Shown here: positions 1 through 8,857 of the stretch, piece after piece
Numbering within the stretch: position 1 is the first letter of the stretch
Layout of the letters: each line of letters begins with the position of its first letter
Source: Chloroflexi bacterium AL-N1
GTDB lineage: Bacteria; Chloroflexota; Chloroflexia; Chloroflexales; Roseiflexaceae
Assembly: GCA_013122435.1 (NCBI GenBank)
Contig: WYDT01000001.1
Location: 487,075 to 551,074, forward strand
Direction: 5' to 3'
Length of the DNA stretch: 64,000 bases
Notes under the pieces: model-generated
Database searches by the model: none
The model's input: the letters and a program-made list of their open reading frames with translations, nothing else
Told to the model about the DNA's origin: nothing
Made by a program: the position numbers and the translations under genes

Positions 1-591
1 GTCGCTTTTTTATGGCTGGCGCTTGGTGCTACGCGGAACATTGTGTGGTTTGGTTTGGTGGCAACACCACTTATTGCGGTACAGGCTGCCACACTGTTTT
101 CATCCGCAAAGCCTGCGCATAAAACCATTGGATCTCCATTGCTCAACCGTATGATAGTTGGGTTGCTGGCGTTTTTGATATTTCTGGCCCTGCCCTGGAT
201 CAAACCGGCGGTGTTCCCTGAGACAGTGGGTGCCTTGTTATCTGAGGGTACTCCAACACAAGCGGTCGAAGCTTTAAATAATCTTGAGGAACGGCCACAG
301 CGTTTGTTTCATGAAATGGGCTATGGATCGTACCTCATTTGGGAGGTACCTGACCAGCCGGTCTTCATTGATCCACGGATTGAATTGTATCCATTTGATC
401 AATGGGCGGACTATATCAATCTTGGTCAGGCCAATAATGCTGGGCAAATCCTGCGTACTTATGCTATTGATGGCCTTTTATTGAGTAAAGAACGACAAAC
501 TTCATTAGTTGATATGGTTCAGGATGATCCAACCTGGCAAAATATCTATGAAGATGAATTGACGATTCTGTTTACCAAACAAGGTCCATAA
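1..591 (+). CDS. C-terminal part of a multi-pass membrane protein (glycosyltransferase-like), 5' truncated
   Basis: The frame is open from base 1, so the true start lies outside the window; the GTG at 43 is an internal codon. The visible part has hydrophobic segments (around residues 1-30 and 50-65 of the fragment) followed by a soluble tail. The tail contains the run MGYGSYLIW, then PVFIDPRIELYP and a W..Y pattern. This type of tail is familiar from the ends of uncharacterised multi-TM proteins that resemble GT-C/RgtA-like transferases, but no catalytic residues are in view. About 70 bases of AT-rich DNA separate it from the next gene on the same strand. The membrane location is well supported; the enzymatic role is only a guess. 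Confidence 0.6.
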   Translation, partial: VAFLWLALGATRNIVWFGLVATPLIAVQAATLFSSAKPAHKTIGSPLLNRMIVGLLAFLIFLALPWIKPAVFPETVGALLSEGTPTQAVEALNNLEERPQRLFHEMGYGSYLIWEVPDQPVFIDPRIELYPFDQWADYINLGQANNAGQILRTYAIDGLLLSKERQTSLVDMVQDDPTWQNIYEDELTILFTKQGP

Positions 592-706
592 TCCTTCACC
601 AACATAAATTGTGATAGATATTATAATTTAACCTCCTTCCCGATCACTACATGCTTATGCTATGATGACTATACATAAGAGAATTGGTGTGTATGGGGAA
701 GAGCTT

Positions 707-2383
707 ATGTTTTGGCGTTTGTTTGACAGAAGCCCAGATGATAGCATACATGGCATAACGCATGGGTATGAGTTTGCAGTTGGTGATGTCGTCGAACAAC
801 GCTTTGAAATTGAACAGGTGCGCTCTGGATACATGGGTATTGTCTATATCGCCTATGATCGCCAGCGCCGTCGCCGGGTTGTGCTCAAAACATTTCAGAA
901 TAAATATCTCTGGGATGAACAGGCCATTCAGCGTTTCTATATGGAAGCTGAACTGTGGATACGGCTCGGTAGCCATCCAAACGTCGTACGTGCATACGAC
1001 CTCCGTATCTTGCTTGGCAAACCACATATTGTGGCCGAATATGTGCATGGTAGTCCTTTACACACCCTCATTGGCCACTTATCCCCTCAAGAAGCTATCG
1101 ATTATGCGATCCAGATCTGTTGGGGCATGATATATGCGGTCGAACAGACGGCTATTATTCATGGTGATTTGAAACCAGATAATGTGATGGTTTCCGTAGA
1201 GGGTCAAGTAAAAGTAACTGATTTTGGCCTGGCGCGAGTACTGCCAGCCTGGCAAATGAAGGAAGCCGACCAACCACACCACGCAACGCAACGGTTGCAG
1301 GTAGATCCACAATGCATGCCGGGTGGAACTCTTCCCTATATGGCGCCCGAAGTACTCAATGCGTCCTCTTCCTCTGGTCCATGGAGTGATATCTATGCTT
1401 TTGGCATTACGTTGTTCGAGTTGTTGACCGGGGTGTTACCTTTTTCTTCCGAGCGTACCGAGTCGATGATCCGTATGCACCTTTATCAACCCCCACCAGA
1501 TCCACGTGAAATACAATCACACATTCATAAAGGAGCCGCGTACATCGTACAACGGTGTCTTGCCAAACGTCTTTCTGATCGATATCAGCAATTTGCTGAA
1601 GTTGAACATGATCTCCAATTACTACGCTATCATCTGTTCAAGCAACGGTTGACCATCACATGGAAGTTTGACTCTTCACCCGATCACGATCAATGGGCTG
1701 ATCGTGGCTTGATGCATCTCGAATTGAAGGAATATCACGAAGCTTTGACATGCTTTGGTCAAGCTATTCGTATAAATGCCAACTCAGCAGAGAATTGGTG
1801 TTATCTGGCGCGGGCACACTTGAATTTGTGGCAATACGAGGAGGCTTTGCAAGCCATTGATGAAGGGCTACAACGGGCTTCTCGTATTGCCACATTTGGT
1901 CAGTTGTATCAGGTACAGGGTGATACCTATGAATTGATGCAACAACCTGAAAAAGCTAGTGATGCTTTTGATAAAGGGCTTTCGTATATGCCCAATGCTC
2001 CCGTTCTGTGGCGTAAGAAGGGCACCATTCTGTTACAAGAGGGCCTACTACGAGAGGCATATCACTGTCTCCAACAAGCTACGACATATGATAAATTCGA
2101 TGAACATGCGTGGTACCTTCTTGGCGATGTGAATATGCTCCAAAACAAGATCGATGCTGCTTCACGAGCCTACAGACAGGCACTCAGATTGAATCCTCGT
2201 TCAGCATATTGTTGGTCAAGGTATGGTGTGTGTCAGTTTACGAGACGTCGTTTTGTGCGTGCGCTGCGTGCGTTTGAGACAGCACTCAAGTTAGAACCAG
2301 ATTTGCAAGAGGCTGTTGAAGGGGCCTATCAAGCAAAACAGCATGTCTATCGCAAACCATTGGTACGAGGAGACAAGAGATAA
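707..2383 (+). CDS. Serine/threonine protein kinase with C-terminal TPR repeats
   Basis: A Hanks-type kinase domain occupies about residues 30-300. It has a glycine loop (SGYMGIVY), a VVLK lysine, the catalytic loop HGDLKPDN, DFGLA, and the PYMAPEVL activation-segment end followed by WSDIYAFG. From about residue 330 to the end are at least five TPR-like helix pairs (for example ALTCFGQAIRINANSAENW and AYRQALRLNPRS), probably a protein-interaction scaffold. There is no transmembrane segment, so it should be cytoplasmic. The catalytic loop reads HGD instead of HRD, making it a non-RD kinase that may not need activation-loop phosphorylation. The start at 707 follows a purine-rich GGGGAAGAG; in-frame ATGs at 662 and 665 lack a visible ribosome site but would add 15 residues. 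Targets are unknown. Confidence 0.9.
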   Translation: MFWRLFDRSPDDSIHGITHGYEFAVGDVVEQRFEIEQVRSGYMGIVYIAYDRQRRRRVVLKTFQNKYLWDEQAIQRFYMEAELWIRLGSHPNVVRAYDLRILLGKPHIVAEYVHGSPLHTLIGHLSPQEAIDYAIQICWGMIYAVEQTAIIHGDLKPDNVMVSVEGQVKVTDFGLARVLPAWQMKEADQPHHATQRLQVDPQCMPGGTLPYMAPEVLNASSSSGPWSDIYAFGITLFELLTGVLPFSSERTESMIRMHLYQPPPDPREIQSHIHKGAAYIVQRCLAKRLSDRYQQFAEVEHDLQLLRYHLFKQRLTITWKFDSSPDHDQWADRGLMHLELKEYHEALTCFGQAIRINANSAENWCYLARAHLNLWQYEEALQAIDEGLQRASRIATFGQLYQVQGDTYELMQQPEKASDAFDKGLSYMPNAPVLWRKKGTILLQEGLLREAYHCLQQATTYDKFDEHAWYLLGDVNMLQNKIDAASRAYRQALRLNPRSAYCWSRYGVCQFTRRRFVRALRAFETALKLEPDLQEAVEGAYQAKQHVYRKPLVRGDKR

Positions 2384-2479
2384 GGGTATAGTCTAAGCGA
2401 CATGGAGCTCCCTACAGTGCATCATTACTGATTGTGTGCACTTATGCAGGAAAACATTGCCATGGTCGTCTATACCCTT
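2382..2479. terminator. Structured spacer between convergent genes
   Basis: The kinase stop is followed by AAGGGTATAG at 2382-2391, which pairs perfectly with CTATACCCTT at 2470-2479. A smaller GTGCA/TGCAC pair is nested inside. The spacer lies between two convergent genes, so it could act as a bidirectional transcription stop. The loop is long and there is no clean T-tract, so this is a moderate call. Confidence 0.4.
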
Positions 2480-2487
2480 GTTGTGTA

Positions 2488-3666
2488 CTAACTGCTCATG
2501 CGTGAGACCCAGAGTTGTGGATTACGTATCTCTGCCATTGTGGGTAGATTTTCGGGACGTTCCCAAACCTGATTAAGGAAGGCTACGCCACGTTCATCTG
2601 CCACAGCATTGACAAAGGCCTCGCCCTGCTGATACTGAGCCAACTTTAGATCCATACCAGTGATGCGGTTGAACAGCTCTTCAAGCAGCGATCGATTTTG
2701 TTGTCGTTGATGAATGCGTTGCTCGATCTGTCGAAAACTGGGCAACAATTGCTCGCCGATAGCATTCATAATATGGTTGGAATAGCCCTCCACCAGTGAC
2801 ATCAACGCTTGCATCTGATCAAACACACGTTGTTGTTCAGGAGAAAGCATATTCTCGATCCAGTGGCTATCTGTGCCTTGCCCACGCAATAAACGACCAG
2901 CGAGTTGACCAATCCCGACACCCAGGCTTGCCATCTGATCAGAGACAGAACCGAGGAATTGTCGCAGGAGATCATTGAAGTACTCACGTACCCACGGAAA
3001 CGCCTCAAACTCGAACACATGCGTACACTCATGCAGCGTAATCCAGAGGCGAAAGTCTTCATCGCTGAGGCCGAGTTGTGTTTGCACCCGTGCGATATTT
3101 GGTTCAACGAAATAAAGGGTTCCCTGCACTTCTGGATCAGGTGAAAGGAGACTCAGATCGTACTGCCCCATAACGCGTCGTGCGAGAAAGCCCCATAACG
3201 CGCCCATTTGAACGCCAATGATCTTGCCATTGAGATCGCCAATCGCATTGCCAATGACGCCCTGGCGTGCGCTGATCTTTGTATATAACTCTTCTATGGG
3301 TGCGAAAAGATGTTCAAAAGAGTTGAAATTTGCCAGGAGCCAGTCACGCCGATCAACCACAAATACACGATTCATTGGTTGTGGCAGACTAACACCCATA
3401 TATTCAGCAATCAGTGGTTCGCTTTGCTCAACCATACGCATATATTGTTCACGGCGTGCAGCACGATCAGGAATATTCGCTTGTTCCCACTGTGAGACCT
3501 GGAGCGCAATGGATCGCGCTTGCTGCCAATCAATCATACGATTTGATTTAGGTGTTGTAGTGCGATTAGCACGTGTAATAAGATACCGTGCACCAGCACC
3601 TGCCACCACACCTAATAGAAGCACTGTTCCAAGACGGCGAAATGTATCATTTGACTTTGAGGGCAC
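2488..3666 (-). CDS. Zinc-dependent metalloprotease, DUF2342 / F420-associated family
   Basis: A 392-residue protein with an N-terminal hydrophobic segment (about residues 12-28, TVLLLGVVAGAGARYLI) that would anchor it to or target it through the membrane. The central sequence LHECTHVFEFEAFPWVREYF carries the HExxH zinc motif. The C-terminal end (GEAFVNAVADERGVAFLNQVW) matches the conserved region of the DUF2342 family. That family is often annotated as 'coenzyme F420 biosynthesis associated' because of genome co-occurrence; the family name is knowledge, not shown here. Start is GTG with AAAGGAA upstream at good spacing. No F420 genes are adjacent. Its substrate is unknown. Confidence 0.82.
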   Translation of the reverse strand: MPSKSNDTFRRLGTVLLLGVVAGAGARYLITRANRTTTPKSNRMIDWQQARSIALQVSQWEQANIPDRAARREQYMRMVEQSEPLIAEYMGVSLPQPMNRVFVVDRRDWLLANFNSFEHLFAPIEELYTKISARQGVIGNAIGDLNGKIIGVQMGALWGFLARRVMGQYDLSLLSPDPEVQGTLYFVEPNIARVQTQLGLSDEDFRLWITLHECTHVFEFEAFPWVREYFNDLLRQFLGSVSDQMASLGVGIGQLAGRLLRGQGTDSHWIENMLSPEQQRVFDQMQALMSLVEGYSNHIMNAIGEQLLPSFRQIEQRIHQRQQNRSLLEELFNRITGMDLKLAQYQQGEAFVNAVADERGVAFLNQVWERPENLPTMAEIRNPQLWVSRMSS

Positions 3667-3846
3667 AATTATTTCCTTTCACACGTACATTCACGTTTTT
3701 GTTAGCATGAAGCATACCACGTAAAACAAAACACGCAAATTATTATTTATGACATCATTTAGACGAACAGATGACCAATTTTGTCGCACAGCCCAGGGAG
3801 GTGAGTGAAAGTTTGCCATCTGCTGACATTACAGAGGCTGTTGATC

Positions 3847-5745
3847 TTAATAAAGCACCCGCATATCGCCTTCACGGCGTGTGATTTTACAGGTATCAAG
3901 ATATTCCAGAAGCGCCAGTGCATACTTACGGCTTGTCTGAAAATGATTGCGAAACTGTGCTACCGTGATACCGCCCGTTTGGTCAATCTGATGATGAACC
4001 CAGTGAACCATTTCTGTATAGGCTTCTGGTGCAAAGAGTACATCTTCAGAAACACGTACCAGGTGGTTCTGATCCAGCAACCACCCGAGCAGTTCTGGCT
4101 CAATAGATAGTGTTGGTGGGCTGTATAGCGATGTCGCCATAGTTGCCATAAGCTGCTCTACAATTTGTTGTTGTTTATCTGATAGTGTTGGATGGTGATC
4201 TGACAGGTACACGGAACGATCATGAACGCGTACAACCTGCTGTGAGATGGCTTGCTGCATGATGACATCGAGTTCTGTGTTTTTAAGTTGGAGGCGACTC
4301 CGCAATTCTTCGCGTGGAATGCCTCTTCGTAAGGGATAGCGATGGTGGTACTGGCTTATTGTTTTGGTTAGATTGGTGTTCAAGGAATTCCAGGTATCAA
4401 CATGCAGCACCCATCCAATCAGTGAGATCGTGTCTGTCGTGAGATTAGTCATTATCTCACCTGATGGGTCCAACACCATAACCGTTCTTTGTTGCAGCAG
4501 TTCTTGCACCCCTGCCAACACATTCTGCTCCTGTAGCTTACTGGCTTTCACCAGTGTTGGCCAGGTATGGAGCTTTGTGTCAACCAGTGCACGTTGTACA
4601 AGGTCAGCTGGTCGACCACGTGCCAGGGCTTCGAGCGACTGAATGACTTCAGGGCGAAACCGCCGGTGTCTGGGCGGATGTGTATCAATGATGGTGCCGC
4701 CACCAATTGTCGCAGATGGTGAGGGGAGACGCAGAATAAAGCGATCTCCAGCTACTGCCGCGATAGCATGTTCCAATCGTAGTTGAAGCCATCCAGAAGC
4801 GCCTGGGAGCAGTTCTTCCTGATCAAGCAATGTGGCACGACAGGGTACCTCTGCTGCGCCAACAAAGAGATCAACAGCCATATTTTGCTGTAATGGCTTT
4901 AGTGCAGCACTCACGAGTCGCACATGAACATCAAGTACATTCGTGGGCTGGAGGGTGCCTGGCATTGTGAGAACGTGGCCGCGTGCTACATCATGGTGCG
5001 AAATGCCGGTAATGTTGACCGCTACCCGAGCGCCAGGTTGGGCCACCTCTCGTTTTTGCTGGTGCGTTTGAAGGCCACGCACACGACCATGCATGGCCAG
5101 TGGCACAATCTCTATTTCATCACCAAGGTGTAGTGGTCCCCCTGATAATGTTCCGGTGACAACAGTACCAAAACCACTGAGGGTAAAAGCGCGATCAATG
5201 GGCAAGTACGGAGCTCCCTGTGCAATGATTCGAGAAGGCGTTTGATCTAATACCTGGTCGATGGTGTGCAGGAGTGTATCAATACCTTGCTCCTGTCGTG
5301 CAGAAACGGGTACCAGCGGTGCTTTCGCAAATGTGGTATGTGCCAGATGCTCATGTATTTCCTCGGAAACAAAATTGAGCCATTCCTGTTCAACGAGATC
5401 GGCTTTTGTAATAACAACTATGCCATGTGAGACACCTAAGAGATCGAGGATTGCAAGATGTTCTATTGTTTGTGGCATAATTGCTTCATCAGCAGCCACA
5501 ATAAGCAATGCTGCATCTATGCCACCGATGCCAGCCAACATATTTTTGATAAAACGCTCATGACCGGGTACATCGATGAGACTTACCTCGCGCCCGCCAG
5601 GCATGCGGAGCCACGCGAAACCAAGGTCAATTGTCATTTCACGACGTTGCTCTTCTTCCCAACGATCTGGGTCGATACCAGTGAGCGCTTTAATAAGGGT
5701 GGATTTTCCGTGATCTACGTGACCTGCGGTGCCAATGACATACAT
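3847..5745 (-). CDS. selB: Selenocysteine-specific translation elongation factor SelB
   Basis: SelB delivers Sec-tRNA(Sec) to UGA codons in selenoprotein mRNAs. The N-terminal GTPase domain starts at once with MYVIGTAGHVDHGKST, followed by DVPGHERFIKNM and TKADL (G1, G3, G4). EF-Tu-like beta-barrels follow, and a long C-terminal region ends in the SelB-type winged-helix sequence TRREGDMRVL. Length from this start is 632 residues, in the family range (E. coli SelB is about 614). The frame is open 126 bases further upstream, but the family begins at MYVIGTAGHVDHG, so I place the start at 5745; no strong ribosome site is visible. No selA, selD or tRNA-Sec gene is visible nearby, so the rest of the Sec machinery must lie elsewhere if it exists. 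Confidence 0.93.
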   Translation of the reverse strand: MYVIGTAGHVDHGKSTLIKALTGIDPDRWEEEQRREMTIDLGFAWLRMPGGREVSLIDVPGHERFIKNMLAGIGGIDAALLIVAADEAIMPQTIEHLAILDLLGVSHGIVVITKADLVEQEWLNFVSEEIHEHLAHTTFAKAPLVPVSARQEQGIDTLLHTIDQVLDQTPSRIIAQGAPYLPIDRAFTLSGFGTVVTGTLSGGPLHLGDEIEIVPLAMHGRVRGLQTHQQKREVAQPGARVAVNITGISHHDVARGHVLTMPGTLQPTNVLDVHVRLVSAALKPLQQNMAVDLFVGAAEVPCRATLLDQEELLPGASGWLQLRLEHAIAAVAGDRFILRLPSPSATIGGGTIIDTHPPRHRRFRPEVIQSLEALARGRPADLVQRALVDTKLHTWPTLVKASKLQEQNVLAGVQELLQQRTVMVLDPSGEIMTNLTTDTISLIGWVLHVDTWNSLNTNLTKTISQYHHRYPLRRGIPREELRSRLQLKNTELDVIMQQAISQQVVRVHDRSVYLSDHHPTLSDKQQQIVEQLMATMATSLYSPPTLSIEPELLGWLLDQNHLVRVSEDVLFAPEAYTEMVHWVHHQIDQTGGITVAQFRNHFQTSRKYALALLEYLDTCKITRREGDMRVLY

Positions 5746-6015
5746 ATATAATGTAGCAGTACAACAATTATGTACAAGAAAGTTTGGTAAGAAACAGGAA
5801 AAGAGTGTTAGAATTCTATGAAACGTCATTGTAGCATAGCCATAAGCTGGCCTGCAAACAAGTAGTGGCATGCAAAGGCATACGGTTTTTATGCAGGTGT
5901 AGAAATGGATAAAATGGATTGCAACAATACCATAACCTTTGTCGTCATATGAACCAAGACGGGACTGCGATCACTTACACACGAATCAAGATCGCGCTCG
6001 AAAGGAAGGACAATA

Positions 6016-6651
6016 ATGCAGCCACGATTAATGCGTAGTCGCACGGAAGTCGTTATGGGAGGTGTCTGTGGGGGCCTCGGCGAGTATTTTGGGTTTGACC
6101 CAGTCATCGTTCGTTTGATTTTTGTGCTGGTTACTTTAACGACAGGTCTGGGCTTGTTGATATATCCGGTATTATGGATCATTACGCCAAAAGCTCCTAC
6201 TGGTACTGTATCGCCGTTCCAACAACCAGGATCGCAGGGTCATTACCAACTTGGTATGCAGGAGGAGCAGCTTGAGTCTCGCCAGCAATCATCTTATGTG
6301 ATGCAAGAATCAGTGAGGGGAAAGCCTTTACAGGTCAGTAGCCGCACAGCTGGTCCACCACCCTATACTGAGAGATACAATTTTGACCCACAAACGGGTC
6401 AACCAGTCAATCCAGATGATCCTGCAACGGGCCAGACCGTGCAATTGGCACACGACCCAACACAACAGAATCAGTTGTATCAACAGGGTACCGTTCCTCC
6501 TGCTTCAGCACGTAAGCGTTGGCGCTGGTTTGCTTTTGTGCTCATTGGTTTTGGTACACTCATTCTTGCAGATACCCTTAGTATTAATGTTGAATTTGTG
6601 TTTCCCATCATTATGATTGGTATAGGTGCATGGTTGTTATGGCGGCGTTAA
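6016..6651 (+). CDS. PspC-domain membrane protein with LiaF-like C-terminal segment
   Basis: Residues 3-60 form a PspC domain: RSRTEVVMGGVCGGLGEYF, then one hydrophobic helix ending in LWIITPK. A Gln/Pro-rich, low-complexity linker (about 65-160) leads to KRWRWFAFVLIGFGTLILAD and a second hydrophobic pair of the LiaI/LiaF-like (DUF5668) type ending in WLLWRR. PspC and LiaF-type proteins act in envelope-stress sensing at the cytoplasmic membrane; no partner regulator gene is adjacent, so the role here is inferred from the domains only. The start is well supported by AGGAAGGA 6-8 bases upstream. It converges with the ABC exporter gene across a perfect 14-bp hairpin. Confidence 0.85.
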   Translation: MQPRLMRSRTEVVMGGVCGGLGEYFGFDPVIVRLIFVLVTLTTGLGLLIYPVLWIITPKAPTGTVSPFQQPGSQGHYQLGMQEEQLESRQQSSYVMQESVRGKPLQVSSRTAGPPPYTERYNFDPQTGQPVNPDDPATGQTVQLAHDPTQQNQLYQQGTVPPASARKRWRWFAFVLIGFGTLILADTLSINVEFVFPIIMIGIGAWLLWRR

Positions 6652-6661
6652 TACAACAGCT

Positions 6662-6707
6662 ATGACGTTAGATGTTGTGGGTGAAATTTTTTGACATCTA
6701 ACGTCAT
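6662..6707. terminator. Bidirectional hairpin, 14-bp perfect stem
   Basis: ATGACGTTAGATGT at 6662-6675 pairs perfectly with ACATCTAACGTCAT at 6694-6707 across an 18-base loop. It fills the gap between two convergent genes (ends 6651 and 6720). There is no long T-tract after either arm, so efficiency is uncertain. Confidence 0.6.
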
Positions 6708-6719
6708 GGGCCGCACTCC

Positions 6720-8600
6720 TTAGCGATATCCCGAGGCTTGTAGTTCAAACAAATGGGCATAAGTGCCGCAGTGCTCCAACAATTCCTGGTGTGATCCCAT
6801 CTCGCTCACGCGCCCTTGTTCAATCACCACAATCTGATCAGCCATACGTACTGTGCTGAAGCGATGTGAAATAAGCACGGCGATCTTGCCCTCTGTCAAC
6901 TCGCGAAATCGCTGGAAGATCTCATATTCGTGTTCAGCGTCTAATGCAGCAGTAGGTTCATCAAGCACCAACACTTCGCTATCCCGCATAAATGCACGTC
7001 CCAAAGCGATTTTTTGCCACTGCCCACCAGACAACTCATGGCCATCTTGAAACCACCGCCCAAGTAGCGTATCGATGCCACCTGGCAGCGTATCGGCAAC
7101 TTCATCGGCTCCGCCACGCTCGGCTGCCTGCTGAACCCGTTCAGTATCATCCATGGCATCGATCTGACCAACCCCAATATTCTCACGAAGAGTTAATTGG
7201 TACTTGACGAAGTCCTGGAAAATGACGCCAATTCGTTTGCGTAGTTCGTCAGGATGGTACTCGCGCAGATCGACCCCATCGAGCAAGATTTGTCCCTCAG
7301 TCGGATCGTAGAGTCGGGTGAGTAATTTGATCAGGGTGGTTTTTCCAGCACCATTGGGTCCGACAAGTGCGATTTTTTCACCTGGTGCAATATGTAAATT
7401 AACGTCCTGAAGTGCCCAGTCTTCACGTCCAGGATAGCGAAATGAGACGTTTTTGAACTCTAACCCATGTGTGAAGTGCTCTGGCGTCGGTGTTGGGGTG
7501 TCCGTTGTCGGCATTTGAGGTTTGAGTTGTAGAAAACCAAACAGGTTGTCCATAAACAAACCATTTTCATAGAGACGATTCAGATTGTCGAAAATACCCT
7601 GAAATGTTCCCTGACTCTGGCGAAAGAGCGTGATGTAGAATGTCATCAGACCAATAGAAATGACCCCACTCACCGTTGAAAAAATAATCCATGCAAACGC
7701 TGCATAATAACTTAATGTGGCAACCATCCCCCATCCAACGCTGACGACTGAACGTTGGCGTGCAAGTCGGGCATCTTCCTTGAAAATGGTCCAGAATGTG
7801 TCGGTATAGCGTTTGAGCATTGGCTCGCCCAGTCCAAATAGTTTGACTTCTTTGACACTACTATCGACGGTTAATACATGCTCAAGGTATTGCATGCGAC
7901 GAAATTCAGGTGCACGCCAGGTAAGCAATCGAAAATACAGATTGCTGAACTTACCTTGTGCCACAAACGATGGAATAGTCGCACCAAAGAGAATAAGTGC
8001 AATAAGTGGATTAAATGCGACCAGTGCGACAATAAACGTAAGGAGTGTAATCACATTCTGTACAAACAAAAACGTACCGTTGATGATGCCAAGCGCACGA
8101 AAATCGGCTTCACGACGGGCATTCTGGAGTTTGTCATAGAAATCGGCATCTTCAAAATACTGGAGATCAAGTGCCAGTGCTTTCCGAATAATGTCAACGT
8201 TAATAGAGTGTCCCAGCCGACCATTCAGAATGTGTTCTATGAGACGACGCACCTGTGAAATAATGGCACCAAGCAACACGAGGCCAAACTCTGCCACAAG
8301 TAATGGGATGGCTGCCTGTAGACCGATTATTGCTCCGGCACCAGTACGTAGCGACTGCTCAACTGAGTTGATAATGAGGGCAGCTACCCATGCCTGTGAT
8401 ATGGGCAACAACGCACTCACCAGTGTGATCAAGGCCATTATGATGGTACTGGTTCTGTCAGCATTCCATACCAGCCGAAAGGCTCCGGGGATGTTTGCAT
8501 AAGCTGTGCGATATTCCTCTAAACGCTTACGCCATGGCTTGGGTGACTCAGGGGACGGTGGTGCGCGGCGGTTGCGTGTACGTGGTGGTGTAACTATCAT
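6720..8600 (-). CDS. ABC exporter, fused permease and ATP-binding protein
   Basis: A 626-residue half-transporter of the MsbA/MDR type. The N-terminal half (about 40-340) holds the membrane domain with around six hydrophobic segments; residues about 375-620 are the nucleotide-binding domain. Visible motifs: Walker A GPNGAGKTTL, Q-loop VIFQDF, signature LSGGQWQKIALGRAF, Walker B VLVLDEPTAALD and H-loop LISHRFSTVRMAD. It probably works as a homodimer or with an unlinked partner, exporting lipid, drug or peptide; the substrate cannot be read from the sequence. Start ATG at 8600 follows GTTGAGG. It is a single gene, divergent from the EtfD-like gene at 8858. Confidence 0.9.
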   Translation of the reverse strand: MIVTPPRTRNRRAPPSPESPKPWRKRLEEYRTAYANIPGAFRLVWNADRTSTIIMALITLVSALLPISQAWVAALIINSVEQSLRTGAGAIIGLQAAIPLLVAEFGLVLLGAIISQVRRLIEHILNGRLGHSINVDIIRKALALDLQYFEDADFYDKLQNARREADFRALGIINGTFLFVQNVITLLTFIVALVAFNPLIALILFGATIPSFVAQGKFSNLYFRLLTWRAPEFRRMQYLEHVLTVDSSVKEVKLFGLGEPMLKRYTDTFWTIFKEDARLARQRSVVSVGWGMVATLSYYAAFAWIIFSTVSGVISIGLMTFYITLFRQSQGTFQGIFDNLNRLYENGLFMDNLFGFLQLKPQMPTTDTPTPTPEHFTHGLEFKNVSFRYPGREDWALQDVNLHIAPGEKIALVGPNGAGKTTLIKLLTRLYDPTEGQILLDGVDLREYHPDELRKRIGVIFQDFVKYQLTLRENIGVGQIDAMDDTERVQQAAERGGADEVADTLPGGIDTLLGRWFQDGHELSGGQWQKIALGRAFMRDSEVLVLDEPTAALDAEHEYEIFQRFRELTEGKIAVLISHRFSTVRMADQIVVIEQGRVSEMGSHQELLEHCGTYAHLFELQASGYR

Positions 8601-8754
8601 AAAACCTCAACTTTGTAGATAATCAGCAAGATTAAATGCTACCACGAAATGCTGGTCTATAAACCTGGACAAACGACTAGAAAACACGCTAATTATTGTT
8701 TGCTTGTGCATTTACATTTCTACGTTAAGAAATAACAAATATCCGCTTCTACGT

Positions 8755-8783
8755 TTGACGCGGTGTATTAACGATGTTATGAT
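8755..8783 (+). promoter_or_regulatory. Sigma70-type promoter for the EtfD-like gene
   Basis: TTGACG at 8755-8760, a 17-base spacer and TATGAT at 8778-8783 form a near-consensus -35/-10 pair. It lies about 75 bases upstream of the ATG at 8858. The predicted transcript start is around 8790. Confidence 0.65.
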
Positions 8784-8857
8784 GCAAATACCTCAATATG
8801 TATTTCCACATGTCCTGTCACGTTGTGGGCTTTGGTAGCCCCTGGGAAGGATAATCT

